A stretch of 12,382 nucleotides of DNA, from positions 1-12,382 of the forward strand of contig JAJRVH010000075.1 of the NCBI GenBank assembly GCA_021545625.1. The letters run 5' to 3'. The notes below the pieces were generated by a model. That model had not been told where the DNA came from. It ran no database searches and saw nothing but the letters and a program-made list of their open reading frames with translations. The stretch is from Zetaproteobacteria bacterium (lineage in GTDB: Bacteria; Pseudomonadota; Zetaproteobacteria; Mariprofundales; Mariprofundaceae). Position 1 is the first letter of the stretch. Every line of letters starts with the position of its first letter. Shown here piece after piece: positions 1-8,576 of the stretch. The position numbers were made by a program, and so were the translations under genes.

Positions 1-244
1 GCTCCCATGTCAGTACCCTCGCCTTTTGCATCAGGGCGGCGCCCTTGATGCCATGCATGTGCAGAAGCAGAACCTCTTCGCCGCGCTGCGGGAGCAGTTG
101 TGCCTCCAGTCCGCGTTTGGCGCCGATGAAGCTGACCTGCAGGGCCGGCCATTGCCGGCGGGCGGCATCGGCCAGAGCCAGTGCGGGCATGACATGGCCG
201 CCGGTGCCGCCGCCGGCGATGCACAGTTTTGGCATGCGGCTCAT
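1..244 (-). CDS. murG: MurG, lipid II-forming GlcNAc transferase (N-terminal part, cut by window edge)
   Basis: MurG transfers GlcNAc from UDP-GlcNAc to lipid I, giving lipid II on the inner face of the cytoplasmic membrane. Only the first 81 residues are present; the family is usually about 355 long and the remainder lies left of position 1. The glycine-rich motif AGGGTGGHVMPALALA (residues 10-25) is the family's N-terminal signature loop, and FIGAKRGLE (39-47) matches the conserved stretch after the second strand. The ATG at 244 overlaps the ftsW stop by four bases (ATGA). GGAG lies seven bases upstream, which favours this start over the in-frame ATG at 235 (residue 4). It is the last gene of the visible operon. 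Identification is secure from the signature; nothing can be said of the missing C-terminal nucleotide-binding half. Confidence 0.96.
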   Translation of the reverse strand, partial: MSRMPKLCIAGGGTGGHVMPALALADAARRQWPALQVSFIGAKRGLEAQLLPQRGEEVLLLHMHGIKGAALMQKARVLTWE

Positions 245-1389
245 GATGCGGCTCCGTGACGCTGGTTTCCGGCACTGCGGCGCTGAACGGACAGGATCAG
301 GCCGATCAGTATGCATTCGCCGATCAGCGCGCTGCCGCCGTAGGATACGAAGGGCATCGGCATGCCCTTGGTCGGCAGGATACCCATGGCCGCGCCGAGG
401 TTGATGATGAAGGCAAAACCGATCAGCAGGGTGCAGCCGAGAATCAGAAGACGGGGGAACATGTCCTCATGGCGCATGGCGAGCCACAGGCCCCGACCGA
501 GCAACAGGGCAAAGACCGCGATCAGGCCCAGCGTGCCGATCAGGCCCAGTTCTTCGGCGATGCTGGCGGAGATGAAATCGGTGAACACCTCCGGCAGATA
601 GAACAGCTTCTGAACGCCCTGGCCGATGCCGGTGCCGAACAGGCCACCGCTGCCGAAGGCGATCATCGACTGGACCAGCTGGTAGCCGCTGCCGTACGGA
701 TCGCTCCACGGATCAAGGAAGCTGATCAGGCGCTGCATGCGGTACGGCTCGGCGACCATGGCAATGGCGGCCACGGGCAGCAGGGTGGCCAGCACGCCGA
801 TCAGGTGTCGCATCGGTACGCCGCCGACGAACCACAGACAGAAGCATGTTGCGGTCAGCAATGCGGCGCTGCCGAAGTCCGGCTGCAGCAGCAGCAACAG
901 CAGCGTGATAACCAGTACCATCAGCATCGGCGCCAGCCCCGTCGAGAATCTGCGCAGCCGATCGGGGAAGGTGGCCAGATAATAGGCCATATAAATGATC
1001 ACGGCGGGCTTGAGGAACTCGACCGGCTGTAGTGTCATGCCGGCCAGCGAGAACCAGCGCCGGGCGCCGTTGATTTCCATTCCCAGTCCCGGAATCAGTA
1101 CCGCGGTCATCAGCAGCAGGGCCACGGCCAGTAGCGGCAGCGCGATGGCGCGCCACCATGCCGCGTCAATCCGGGAAAACCACCACATGACCAGCAGGCC
1201 GGCGGGAATATACATCAGCCAGTGCCGGATGATGCGCAGCGGATCGTGATAGCGGACTTCGGCCACGCTAAGGCTGGCGCTGTAGATCATCAGCACGCTG
1301 AAGGCGATCAGGGCCACGACGCAGCCGGTCAGCAGCGGATCGGGCGCGGCCAGATGTTTGTCGCGGCTATGCATGCCGACGGCGCTCAT
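241..1389 (-). CDS. ftsW: FtsW, SEDS-family septal peptidoglycan polymerase
   Basis: FtsW is the divisome's peptidoglycan glycosyltransferase and works with the transpeptidase FtsI on lipid II. The product has 382 residues and about ten hydrophobic segments. Family landmarks are NGARRWFSLAG (107-117), LQPVEFLK (120-127), PEVFTDFISASIAEELG (266-282) and LPTKGMPMPFVSYGGSAL (338-355). The Asp of the TDF triplet (D271) is, from family knowledge, the catalytic aspartate of SEDS polymerases. The usual wording PEAHTDF appears here as PEVFTDF, so the conserved His is replaced by Phe. The ATG at 1389 overlaps the murD stop as ATGA and has GGAG eight bases upstream. A second in-frame ATG at 1374 is possible but lacks that support. 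The reading frame stays open far upstream of 1389, but that part lies inside murD and is not FtsW-like. FtsW rather than RodA is inferred from context. Confidence 0.96.
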   Translation of the reverse strand: MSAVGMHSRDKHLAAPDPLLTGCVVALIAFSVLMIYSASLSVAEVRYHDPLRIIRHWLMYIPAGLLVMWWFSRIDAAWWRAIALPLLAVALLLMTAVLIPGLGMEINGARRWFSLAGMTLQPVEFLKPAVIIYMAYYLATFPDRLRRFSTGLAPMLMVLVITLLLLLLQPDFGSAALLTATCFCLWFVGGVPMRHLIGVLATLLPVAAIAMVAEPYRMQRLISFLDPWSDPYGSGYQLVQSMIAFGSGGLFGTGIGQGVQKLFYLPEVFTDFISASIAEELGLIGTLGLIAVFALLLGRGLWLAMRHEDMFPRLLILGCTLLIGFAFIINLGAAMGILPTKGMPMPFVSYGGSALIGECILIGLILSVQRRSAGNQRHGAAS

Positions 1390-2750
1390 GCGGCTTTCTC
1401 CAGCGTCCTGATGGCATGGGCGAAGGCCTTGCCGCGCTCGGCATAATCGCGGAACTGGTCCTGGCTGGCGGCCGCCGGCGAGAGCAGCACCGGCAATCCG
1501 GGCTGGGCATGCGCGGCCTGACGCACGGCCTGTTCGATATTGCCGGCGATGGTGGTCGGCACGCCGGCCTGCTGGCACAGCTCGGCGAAGGGCTTGCTGT
1601 CCTTGCCGATGATCAGGGCATGGGCGACATGGGCTGCCACGATATCCTTCAGCGGCGTCAGGTCGGCCCCCTTGGTCAGGCCGCCGCATATCCAGATCAC
1701 CTGGTCAAAGGCATCAAGAGCGGCCATGGCTGCATCCGGGTTGGTGGCCTTGGAGTCGTCGAACCATTCGCGCCGGGCGACGACCCCCAGTGATTGCAGC
1801 CGGTGGCTGAGGCCGTTAAACGATGTCAGGCACAGGCGGATGACAGACGGAGACACACCGAAATCTGCCGCTGCCTGGGCCGCAACGGTCAGATTCATGT
1901 GCTGATGCATGCCGCGAGCCGGCAGTTCCGTTGCCGGGATGTATTCCACCTGATCGCCATGGCGCCAGAAAATCTGCCAGTGGCCGTTTTCAAGCGGCTG
2001 TATGCCGGCGCACAGGGTTTCCGCCGTGCCATGGCCAAAGCGATGGACGCGCACGCCGCGTGTTGCCAGCCGTTCGGCCAGCGCATGCCAGCGCCCGTCG
2101 GCCGGCAGCATGGCCGTGTCGCCTTCCTGCTGGGCCTCGAACAGGCGGCATTTGGCGGCCTCGTAGGCCTGTGGGTTTTCATGCATGTCGGCATGGTCCG
2201 GCTGCACATTCAGCAGGGCGGCCCAGCGGGGGTGGATGATCTGCGCCCGCTCAAGCTGGAAACTGGACAGTTCCAGCACCACGCGCGCCGGGGATTCGCC
2301 ATCTCCGAACAGGTCAAGCATCGGCCGGCCGATATTGCCCGCTACCTCGATGCCGCTGGGCAGGATGTCGAGCAGGGTACCGATCAGGCTGACCGTCGTC
2401 GTTTTGCCGTTGGTGCCGGTGATGGCGATCAGTTCGCCTTGAAATGCTTCGTTGAACAGGTCCAGGTCGCCGATGACCGGAATGCCCGCCTCGCGCAGTT
2501 CCCGCAGCACGGGGTGATGCCAGTTCAGACCGGGGCTGACGACCACCCTGGCATACTGTTTCAGGATATCCGCGTCGAGTTTGCCGATGTGGACGGGGAT
2601 ATCGAGGCTGTCCGGCACATGGACCGCATGTTCATCGAATCCTTCACAAGCCATGGTGCGGTCGCGCAGGAACGCAGCCACGGCGATGCCGGTCCGGCCC
2701 ATGCCGATGATGGCCGTTTTGCCGTTTCGTGTGCGGGCGAGCGTATTCAT
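1386..2750 (-). CDS. murD: MurD, UDP-MurNAc-L-alanine:D-glutamate ligase
   Basis: MurD adds D-glutamate to UDP-MurNAc-L-Ala using ATP, the second amino acid step of the cytoplasmic peptidoglycan precursor pathway. The product has 454 residues, slightly longer than the E. coli enzyme. Visible motifs are a Rossmann-like start IIGMGRTGIA (14-23), the ATP loop GTNGKTTT (112-119), ELSSFQLE (160-167), the family His in PDHADMH (184-190), a Lys in YEAAKCRLF (196-204) at the position of the carbamylated lysine of Mur ligases, SHRLQ (315-319), DDSKATN (331-337), and the C-terminal block LLSPAAASQDQFRDYAERG (422-440) typical of MurD. Start ATG at 2750 overlaps the mraY stop by four bases (ATGA). The ribosome site upstream is weak (GAAGAT), so translation is probably coupled to mraY. 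All key residues appear intact. Confidence 0.97.
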   Translation of the reverse strand: MNTLARTRNGKTAIIGMGRTGIAVAAFLRDRTMACEGFDEHAVHVPDSLDIPVHIGKLDADILKQYARVVVSPGLNWHHPVLRELREAGIPVIGDLDLFNEAFQGELIAITGTNGKTTTVSLIGTLLDILPSGIEVAGNIGRPMLDLFGDGESPARVVLELSSFQLERAQIIHPRWAALLNVQPDHADMHENPQAYEAAKCRLFEAQQEGDTAMLPADGRWHALAERLATRGVRVHRFGHGTAETLCAGIQPLENGHWQIFWRHGDQVEYIPATELPARGMHQHMNLTVAAQAAADFGVSPSVIRLCLTSFNGLSHRLQSLGVVARREWFDDSKATNPDAAMAALDAFDQVIWICGGLTKGADLTPLKDIVAAHVAHALIIGKDSKPFAELCQQAGVPTTIAGNIEQAVRQAAHAQPGLPVLLSPAAASQDQFRDYAERGKAFAHAIRTLEKAA

Positions 2751-3817
2751 CGGATCTTCAGCGTGGACAGGGCGATCAGCGCCAGGATCAGCGAGATGAT
2801 CCAGAAGCGGACGATGACCTTGGGCTCTGCCCAGCCCTTGAGTTCATAGTGATGATGAATCGGAGCCATGCGGAAGACGCGTTTGCCGGTCATCTTGAAG
2901 CTGGCGACCTGCACCATGACCGATACGGCCTCCAGCACGAACAGTCCGCCGGCAATGGCGAGCAGGAGCTGCTGATGCACCGCGCAGGCGACAAAGCCCA
3001 GCGCGCCGCCCAGCGCCAGCGCGCCGACATCGCCCATGAATACCTGCGCCGGATAGGTGTTGAACCACAGAAAGCCGAGGCATGCACCGATCATCGCGCC
3101 GCAGAATACCGCCAGCTCGCCGGCGCCGGCGACATGCGGAATCATCAGATAGGCCGAGAAATGCGCATGTCCGGCCAGATAGACGACCACGGCCAGCGCG
3201 CTTGCCACCATGAATGTCGGGGCCACGGCCAGCCCGTCCAGTCCATCGGTCAGATTGACCGCGTTGGAGCTGCCGATCAGGACGAAGATGACAAAGGGGA
3301 AATACCACCAGCCCATGTCCCACTGGATATTGAAGAACGGAATGTCGACGATGGGTTCGGTCAGGATCATCAGTCCGGCGGCGGCCGCGCCGCCGAAGAG
3401 CAGCTGTAACAGGAGTTTCCAGCGTCCGGACAGGCCTTTCGGGTCGTGACGGATCAGTTTCAGGTAGTCATCCCACCAGCCGACCAGCCCGTAGCCGAGC
3501 GTGACCAGCAGCGCCAGCCAGATAAAGCCGTTGCCGAGATCGGCCCACAGCAGCGTGGCCAGCGTCAGCGATATCAGGATCAGCAGGCCGCCCATGGTCG
3601 GCGTCCCCTGCTTGAGCAGATGCGACTCCGGTCCGTCGCGGCGGATCGGCTGTCCCTTCGTCTGGTGCCGTTTCAGCCAGCGGATAAAGGCCGGCCCGAG
3701 CAGCCAGCAGACCAGCAGCGACGTGATCAGCGCGTAGACGGTGCGGAAGGTGATATACTGGAACAGATTGAAAAACGAGATCTGGTCGGCCAGCGGATAC
3801 AGCAGGTTATAGAGCAT
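2747..3817 (-). CDS. mraY: MraY, phospho-MurNAc-pentapeptide translocase
   Basis: MraY is an integral membrane enzyme that transfers phospho-MurNAc-pentapeptide from UDP to undecaprenyl phosphate, making lipid I. The product has 356 residues, close to the 360 usual for the family, with about ten hydrophobic segments. Catalytic landmarks are present: GTPTMGG (71-77), the paired aspartates D116-D117 in WDDYLK, NAVNLTDGLDGLA (185-197), D263 in FMGDVGALALG, and the triple histidine H321-H323 in APIHHHYELKGW. The ATG at 3817 has a strong GGAGG with a six-base spacer and lies inside the last bases of murF (11-base overlap, different frame). The stop overlaps murD by four bases. No residue expected for activity is missing. 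Confidence 0.98.
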   Translation of the reverse strand: MLYNLLYPLADQISFFNLFQYITFRTVYALITSLLVCWLLGPAFIRWLKRHQTKGQPIRRDGPESHLLKQGTPTMGGLLILISLTLATLLWADLGNGFIWLALLVTLGYGLVGWWDDYLKLIRHDPKGLSGRWKLLLQLLFGGAAAAGLMILTEPIVDIPFFNIQWDMGWWYFPFVIFVLIGSSNAVNLTDGLDGLAVAPTFMVASALAVVVYLAGHAHFSAYLMIPHVAGAGELAVFCGAMIGACLGFLWFNTYPAQVFMGDVGALALGGALGFVACAVHQQLLLAIAGGLFVLEAVSVMVQVASFKMTGKRVFRMAPIHHHYELKGWAEPKVIVRFWIISLILALIALSTLKIR

Positions 3818-5177
3818 GTCCGGCCTCCGTGGTCTGCGTTTGAAGCAGCCCGACGATGCGTTCCAGGGCCATGCCGCGCGATGCCTTGATCAGGATGGTT
3901 GCATCCCGGGGCGGCAGATAGCTGTCGAAATAGGCGCAGGCCGCATCGGTGTCGGGGAAACAGCGGGATCTGGGATAGCGCCCGGCCAGCGCGCACATTT
4001 GCCGGCCGATCAGGTAGATGTCATCGATATCGTCGAGCCTCAGCGCGGCATGGGCAGTCGCCGAGCTTTCGCCCAGTTCAGCCATGTCACCCAGGATGGC
4101 GACCCTGTGGCCGGGCAGCGCGGCCAGCGTGTCGATCGCGGCCTGCATCGATACGGGGTTGGCATTGTAGCTGTCATCGAGTATCCGGCTGCCGTTGCGG
4201 CCAGCGATCATGCGCATGCGGCCGGCTTCAGGGCGCCAGCCGTCCAGTGCGGCGACCATGTCCCGAAATGAAGCGTGGCTGCGGTGCTGTCCGGTCAGGC
4301 GCAGCATGATGGTGGCGGCCAGAGCGATGTTCGCCCCCCAGTGGCGGGCGGGCAGTGGCAGATCCATCGTTGCCGACTGCCTGCCGTGATGCAGTCGCAG
4401 GCGGTTGCCATCCAGTTGCCAGCCGACGGCATCGTCCTCGTCCATCGTGAAAGTCGGGTCCGGCAACGGGATATGCCGGTCGTGCAGCATGCCCGCAACC
4501 CCTTCGCCCAGCATGCACCAGCCGCCGGGGCGCAGATGCCCGAACAGGTGCGCCTTTTCGCGCGCCACGCCATCGATGCCGCCCAGCCCTTCGCCATGGG
4601 CGTCGCTCAGGCCGGTCAGCACGGCGATGTCCGGTTCGACGATTTGCGCCAGCCGCTCCATTTCACCCGTTTCGCTGATACCGCATTCGATGATCGCCAC
4701 CTCGGCCTCTTCGGGCACGGCCAGCAGCGTTTGCGGTACGCCGATCAGGTTGTTCAGGTTGGCCCGCGTGGCTGCGATTCGCATGCCCAGCCTGGCCAGC
4801 CCATGCTCGAGGAGGGAGCGAAGACTGGTCTTGCCGTAGGAGCCGCTGATGGCGACCACGGATGTATTGCGCAGCCGGTTGCGCCAGGCATGGGCGATAT
4901 CGCCCAGGGCCTGCAGGGTATCGTCGACTTCCAGCTGGCTGACATCCAGCCTCTGCCAGAGGCGAATGCCCTCATGGTCGCCGATCAGGGCCGAGGCCCG
5001 ATCCGCAATATCGATGGCGAAGCGGTGGCCGTCGAAATGCGGGCCACGGAGCGCCAGAAAAGCCTGTCCGCTTGTGAATGCGCGGCTGTCGGTTGCAATG
5101 CCATGCACCGCGGCCGGCACGGCGCCGTGCCAGTGGCCGCGGGTGGCCTTCTGGATATCCATGCCGCTCAGGCGCAT
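3807..5177 (-). CDS. murF: MurF, UDP-MurNAc-tripeptide:D-Ala-D-Ala ligase
   Basis: MurF adds the D-Ala-D-Ala dipeptide to complete UDP-MurNAc-pentapeptide. The 456-residue product has the ATP loop SGSYGKTS (111-118), TRANLNNLIGVP (137-148), the His-containing SDAHGEGLGG (191-200), REKAHLF (206-212), the MurF hallmark DDSYNANPVSM (334-344), GDMAELGESS (363-372) and KASRGMALE (431-439). The normally ELGANHxGEI segment reads ECGISETGEM (164-173), a clear departure, but the first Glu is kept. Start choice is uncertain. The ATG at 5177 overlaps murE by ten bases and has AAGGA nine bases upstream. The ATG at 5162, giving MDIQKAT, follows the murE stop by five bases and better matches the usual N-terminal length but has a poor ribosome site. 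The identity does not depend on this choice. Confidence 0.95.
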   Translation of the reverse strand: MRLSGMDIQKATRGHWHGAVPAAVHGIATDSRAFTSGQAFLALRGPHFDGHRFAIDIADRASALIGDHEGIRLWQRLDVSQLEVDDTLQALGDIAHAWRNRLRNTSVVAISGSYGKTSLRSLLEHGLARLGMRIAATRANLNNLIGVPQTLLAVPEEAEVAIIECGISETGEMERLAQIVEPDIAVLTGLSDAHGEGLGGIDGVAREKAHLFGHLRPGGWCMLGEGVAGMLHDRHIPLPDPTFTMDEDDAVGWQLDGNRLRLHHGRQSATMDLPLPARHWGANIALAATIMLRLTGQHRSHASFRDMVAALDGWRPEAGRMRMIAGRNGSRILDDSYNANPVSMQAAIDTLAALPGHRVAILGDMAELGESSATAHAALRLDDIDDIYLIGRQMCALAGRYPRSRCFPDTDAACAYFDSYLPPRDATILIKASRGMALERIVGLLQTQTTEAGHAL

Positions 5178-6676
5178 GCGCGCAGATCCTTGCGGGCCAG
5201 ATATTTTTCAGCCACCTCGCGGTCGCTCCAGGCCAGCCTTGTGCCGGAGATTTCCATATAGGCTTCGTGCCCCTTGCCGGCAATGACCAGCGTGTCGCCG
5301 GGCCTGAGCGCATCGATGGCCTCGGCAATGGCCTGCTCGCGGTCCAGTTGCAGGCGGATTTCCGCTTGGTAAGGGCGGGAGATGCCGTGTTCGATTTCCG
5401 AGGCGATGACTTCGGGCAGTTCGCCGCGCGGATTGTCCGATGTGATCCAGACGACATCGGCAAGCCGGGATGCCGTTTCGCCCATCTGGGGGCGTTTTTC
5501 CCGATCCCGTTCGCCGCCGCAGCCGAATACCAGCAACAGTCGCTTGCGCGTCAGCATGCGCGCGGCCTTCAGGCAGCGTTCCAGCGCCTCGGGCGTATGC
5601 GCATAATCGATGAACACCTGCCACAGGCCGGCGGCGAGATCCTGCATGCGCCCCGGCGGCGCGCTGACGCCGTTCAGGAGGACCGGCAAACGCTCGAAAT
5701 TGATGTCCATCGAGGTCAGCAGGATCAGGGCGACACAGGCGACATTCTCGGCATGGAACTCGCCCGGCGGGATATCCTCGATCAGCACTTCCTTGCCCCG
5801 GTATGCCAGCCGGACCATGCCCGGCAGCTCCTGCTCCCACTTCAGATCGATGCCGTCACGATTCAGGCCGCGTCCGTACCAGCGGCTGCCCGCCGGCGCG
5901 CGTGCGCAGATGTCGTCGTGATCGGCGTTGGCGATAACCTTGCCGCCCCGCTCGGCGCAGGCCCGTACGAAGCCGGCCTTGGTGGCCAGGTAACGCTCAT
6001 AGCCGCCGTGATCCTGGAGGTGATCGTGCCCCATGCTTGTCCAGACGGCCGTGGCGAAGTCGATGCCGGCGATCCGCTCCTGGGCGATGCCGTGCGACGA
6101 TATTTCACAGACCACCTGCTGAATCTTTTGTCTTTCTGCCGCCGCCAGCATGGCGTGCATGCTCAGCAGCGCCGGCGTCGTGTTACCGATATCGCGAATG
6201 CGCTGATCATCCATGACCAGCCCCAGCGTGCCTGTACTCCAGGTCGGCATGTTCAGCTGTCTGGCCAGCGCTTCACGCAACATCCATGTGACGCTGGTTT
6301 TGCCGTCGGTGCCGGTGATGCCGGTCAGCCTGGTATGTGTTTTTTCGGTTGCAAACCAGCGTCGCAGAAGCACGCCCAGCTCCTGCATCGAGCCGAGTTG
6401 CAGCACGGGCAGTTCGATATGCAGGGGCAGCCCGACGCTGATCACCGCGGCAGCGCCCTGCTTCTTGGCCGCCTGCGCATATTCCCCGGCCTTGCGTTCG
6501 CTGCGCGGCATGCAGATAAACGCGTAGCCCGGGCGGATCTGGCGCGAGTCGTCGCAGATGCCGCACAGTTCGACATCGCCTTGGCCGGCATGCTGCAGCT
6601 GGCCCAGCCCCCGGCTGAGATCGAACAACGAGTGCCGGGCATCGGTTTCGGGAAACAGCAGATGCGGATCAGTCAT
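5168..6676 (-). CDS. murE: MurE, UDP-MurNAc-L-Ala-D-Glu:meso-diaminopimelate ligase
   Basis: MurE adds the third residue of the stem peptide. The 502-residue product shows the three Mur ligase domains. Motifs are SRQIRPGYAFICM (44-56), the ATP loop TGTDGKTS (121-128), NTTP (165-168), EISSHG (191-196), the likely carbamylated Lys in ATKAGF (K233), FIDYAHTPEAL (355-365), SDNPRGE (413-419) and AGKGHE (466-471). DNPR at 414-417 is the specificity motif for meso-diaminopimelate rather than lysine, which fits a Gram-negative wall. The ATP loop has Asp where most MurE proteins have Asn (GTNGKT). Start ATG at 6676 has GGAGG nine bases upstream and overlaps the ftsI end by eight bases in another frame. 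Confidence 0.97.
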   Translation of the reverse strand: MTDPHLLFPETDARHSLFDLSRGLGQLQHAGQGDVELCGICDDSRQIRPGYAFICMPRSERKAGEYAQAAKKQGAAAVISVGLPLHIELPVLQLGSMQELGVLLRRWFATEKTHTRLTGITGTDGKTSVTWMLREALARQLNMPTWSTGTLGLVMDDQRIRDIGNTTPALLSMHAMLAAAERQKIQQVVCEISSHGIAQERIAGIDFATAVWTSMGHDHLQDHGGYERYLATKAGFVRACAERGGKVIANADHDDICARAPAGSRWYGRGLNRDGIDLKWEQELPGMVRLAYRGKEVLIEDIPPGEFHAENVACVALILLTSMDINFERLPVLLNGVSAPPGRMQDLAAGLWQVFIDYAHTPEALERCLKAARMLTRKRLLLVFGCGGERDREKRPQMGETASRLADVVWITSDNPRGELPEVIASEIEHGISRPYQAEIRLQLDREQAIAEAIDALRPGDTLVIAGKGHEAYMEISGTRLAWSDREVAEKYLARKDLRACA

Positions 6677-8576
6677 CGAGCCATACCTCCAGCATATCGC
6701 CTGCTTCCAGGCCGTTCAGCGAGGCCGGTTGCTGACGGCGAACCCAGCCGGAGCCGTGCACCTTCAGATGCAGGCCCATGCGCGATGCCAGACGCCGGAC
6801 TTCGCGCAGCGACAGACCCGTGGTGCTGTGGCCTGGTACGGGGTCTGCGTTATCGGCGATGCGCATGGTATGCCACGGCTGTTCGCGTTCACTTGTGGCG
6901 GCGATGCCGAGATAGGGCAGCACATTGGCGGCGATATTGCGGAAAACCGGAGCCGCCACCTGACCACCGTAGATACTTTTCTGCGGCTCGTCGATGACGA
7001 CGGCGATCACCAGCTGCGGGTTGTCGGCCGGGGCGATGCCGGCAAACACGGCCGTGAACTTGTCGCTGTTGTAGCTGCCGTACCTGTCCGGCTTCTGGGC
7101 CGTGCCCGTCTTGCCGGCCACCCGGTAGCCGGCCGGCACGGCCTTGCTGCCGGTGCCCTCGGCGCTTGTCGCATATTCGAGCATGTTGACGATATGGCGG
7201 GCTACGCTTTTCGGCATGATGCGCCTGGATGACTGTTTTTCGCCGATGTCCGGCGTTTCGATCAGGCGCGGCTGCACGTGCAGACCACCGTTTGCCAAAA
7301 CGGAAAATGCCGTCGCAAGCTGCAACGGCGTGACGGCGATACCTTGTCCGAAGGCGATGTTGGCCGTTTCCACCGGCCCCCAGCGCTCCATCGGTAGCAC
7401 GATGCCGGGGGATTCTCCGCTAAGGCCGATATGACTTCGTTGCCCGAAGCCGATGTCGTGCAGCATGCGATACATCGGATCGACGCCGATATCGAGCGCC
7501 AGCTTGGCGGCGCCGATATTGCTGGATTTGGCCAGCAGGCCGGCGATGTCCAGCCAGCCTTCCGAATGATCGTCATGGATGACATGGTCGGCCACCTGCA
7601 TGGCGCCGTTTTCGCAGAAAATTTTCGAATCCGGTTGCCAGCGCCCGGACATTAGTGCCGCGGCGACCGTGAAGGGCTTCAGCGTCGAGCCGGGCTCAAA
7701 GACGTCGGTAATGGCCCGGTTGCGCCATTGCGACGGGCGATATTCGCGGAAATTGTTTGGATTGTAGCCGGGCCAGCTGGCCATGGCCAGCACAGCGCCG
7801 TCGGGGCGCATGATGACAACGGAGCCGCCCTTGGCGTGCTGCTTGCGGATGCCATCGGCCAGTGCGGCATAGGCAATGCTCTGAATCGACGCATCGATGG
7901 TCAGACGAATATCCTGGCCGGGCACCGGGTCGCGCAGCCAGATGCCGCCCGGCAGGGAGTGTCCCCGCGCATCGCGCCGCACCTGGCGAATGCCCGGCTC
8001 GCCGCTCAGGCGGGCATCCAGCGTCCGTTCGAGGCCTTCCAGTCCATGCCCGTCAATGCCGACAAAACCGAGCAGATGGCCGGTTTCGGGACCCAAGGGG
8101 TGATAGCGGCGCCATTCGGTTTCCTGGCGCACGCCGTCGATGTTCAGTCTGGCCACGGCATCGGCCATGGCAGGCGTTACCTGTCTGGCCAGCCAGACGA
8201 ATCCCTTGCGACCATGCAGCTTGCGGCGCAGGGATGTTTCCGGCATTTGCAGGGCCGCGGCGAGTTCGCCGATGCTGTCCGGGGAAATCTCGTCGGCCAT
8301 GGCAGCAATCGACGGTACCTCAATGCTTTCGGCCAGGATGCGACCGTGACTGTCGGTAATCGTGCCGCGCGGCGCGACGGCGGTATACTGGCGATAACGC
8401 TGCTTTTCCGCCTTGTCGGTCAATGTCTGGGACTGCAGCCATTGCAGGTCGACGGCGCGAATGGCCAGCAGCGCAATGCCAAGGGCCAGCAGGCCGGCGA
8501 CGGCTTCGATGCGCCGCCGGATGAAGACTTGCTGACGCGTGTCTCCCCGCCCTGTGAACGAGTGGTTGATACTCAT
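6669..8576 (-). CDS. ftsI: FtsI (PBP3), septal transpeptidase with a C-terminal PASTA-like domain
   Basis: FtsI is a class B penicillin-binding protein that crosslinks septal peptidoglycan in the periplasm. The product has 635 residues: a short cytoplasmic tail, one membrane anchor (about 23-41), a non-catalytic domain from APRGTITDSHGRILAES (68-84), and a transpeptidase domain with catalytic S297-TLK (STLK), SSN (351-353) and KTG (489-491). E. coli FtsI is 588 long. The extra length here is a tail from about 578 to 635, containing GLSLREVRRLASRMGL (587-602) and LEAGDMLEVWL (623-633), which has the pattern of a PASTA domain. It follows the transpeptidase domain by about 20 residues. The ATG at 8576 overlaps the ftsL stop by four bases, with AGGTGG seven bases upstream. 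It is placed as FtsI rather than PBP2 by its operon position. The PASTA call is by eye from the pattern. Confidence 0.96.
   Translation of the reverse strand: MSINHSFTGRGDTRQQVFIRRRIEAVAGLLALGIALLAIRAVDLQWLQSQTLTDKAEKQRYRQYTAVAPRGTITDSHGRILAESIEVPSIAAMADEISPDSIGELAAALQMPETSLRRKLHGRKGFVWLARQVTPAMADAVARLNIDGVRQETEWRRYHPLGPETGHLLGFVGIDGHGLEGLERTLDARLSGEPGIRQVRRDARGHSLPGGIWLRDPVPGQDIRLTIDASIQSIAYAALADGIRKQHAKGGSVVIMRPDGAVLAMASWPGYNPNNFREYRPSQWRNRAITDVFEPGSTLKPFTVAAALMSGRWQPDSKIFCENGAMQVADHVIHDDHSEGWLDIAGLLAKSSNIGAAKLALDIGVDPMYRMLHDIGFGQRSHIGLSGESPGIVLPMERWGPVETANIAFGQGIAVTPLQLATAFSVLANGGLHVQPRLIETPDIGEKQSSRRIMPKSVARHIVNMLEYATSAEGTGSKAVPAGYRVAGKTGTAQKPDRYGSYNSDKFTAVFAGIAPADNPQLVIAVVIDEPQKSIYGGQVAAPVFRNIAANVLPYLGIAATSEREQPWHTMRIADNADPVPGHSTTGLSLREVRRLASRMGLHLKVHGSGWVRRQQPASLNGLEAGDMLEVWLDD

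Noticed and set aside
880..905. CAG/CAA-rich tract resembling a triplet repeat
   Set aside because: On the coding strand it encodes a run of leucines in an FtsW membrane helix; this is ordinary codon bias.
1390..1689. 100-codon upstream extension of ftsW in the same frame
   Set aside because: It lies inside murD, is not hydrophobic or FtsW-like, and the ATG at 1389 has a good ribosome site and the ATGA overlap.
5078..6997. A 639-codon open frame on the plus strand opposite murE, and similar long plus-strand frames opposite ftsW, murD, murF, ftsI and rsmH
   Set aside because: These are antisense to genes with full family motifs, have the composition of reverse-complemented GC-rich coding DNA (rich in Arg, Gln, Gly and Ala), and show no recognisable domains.
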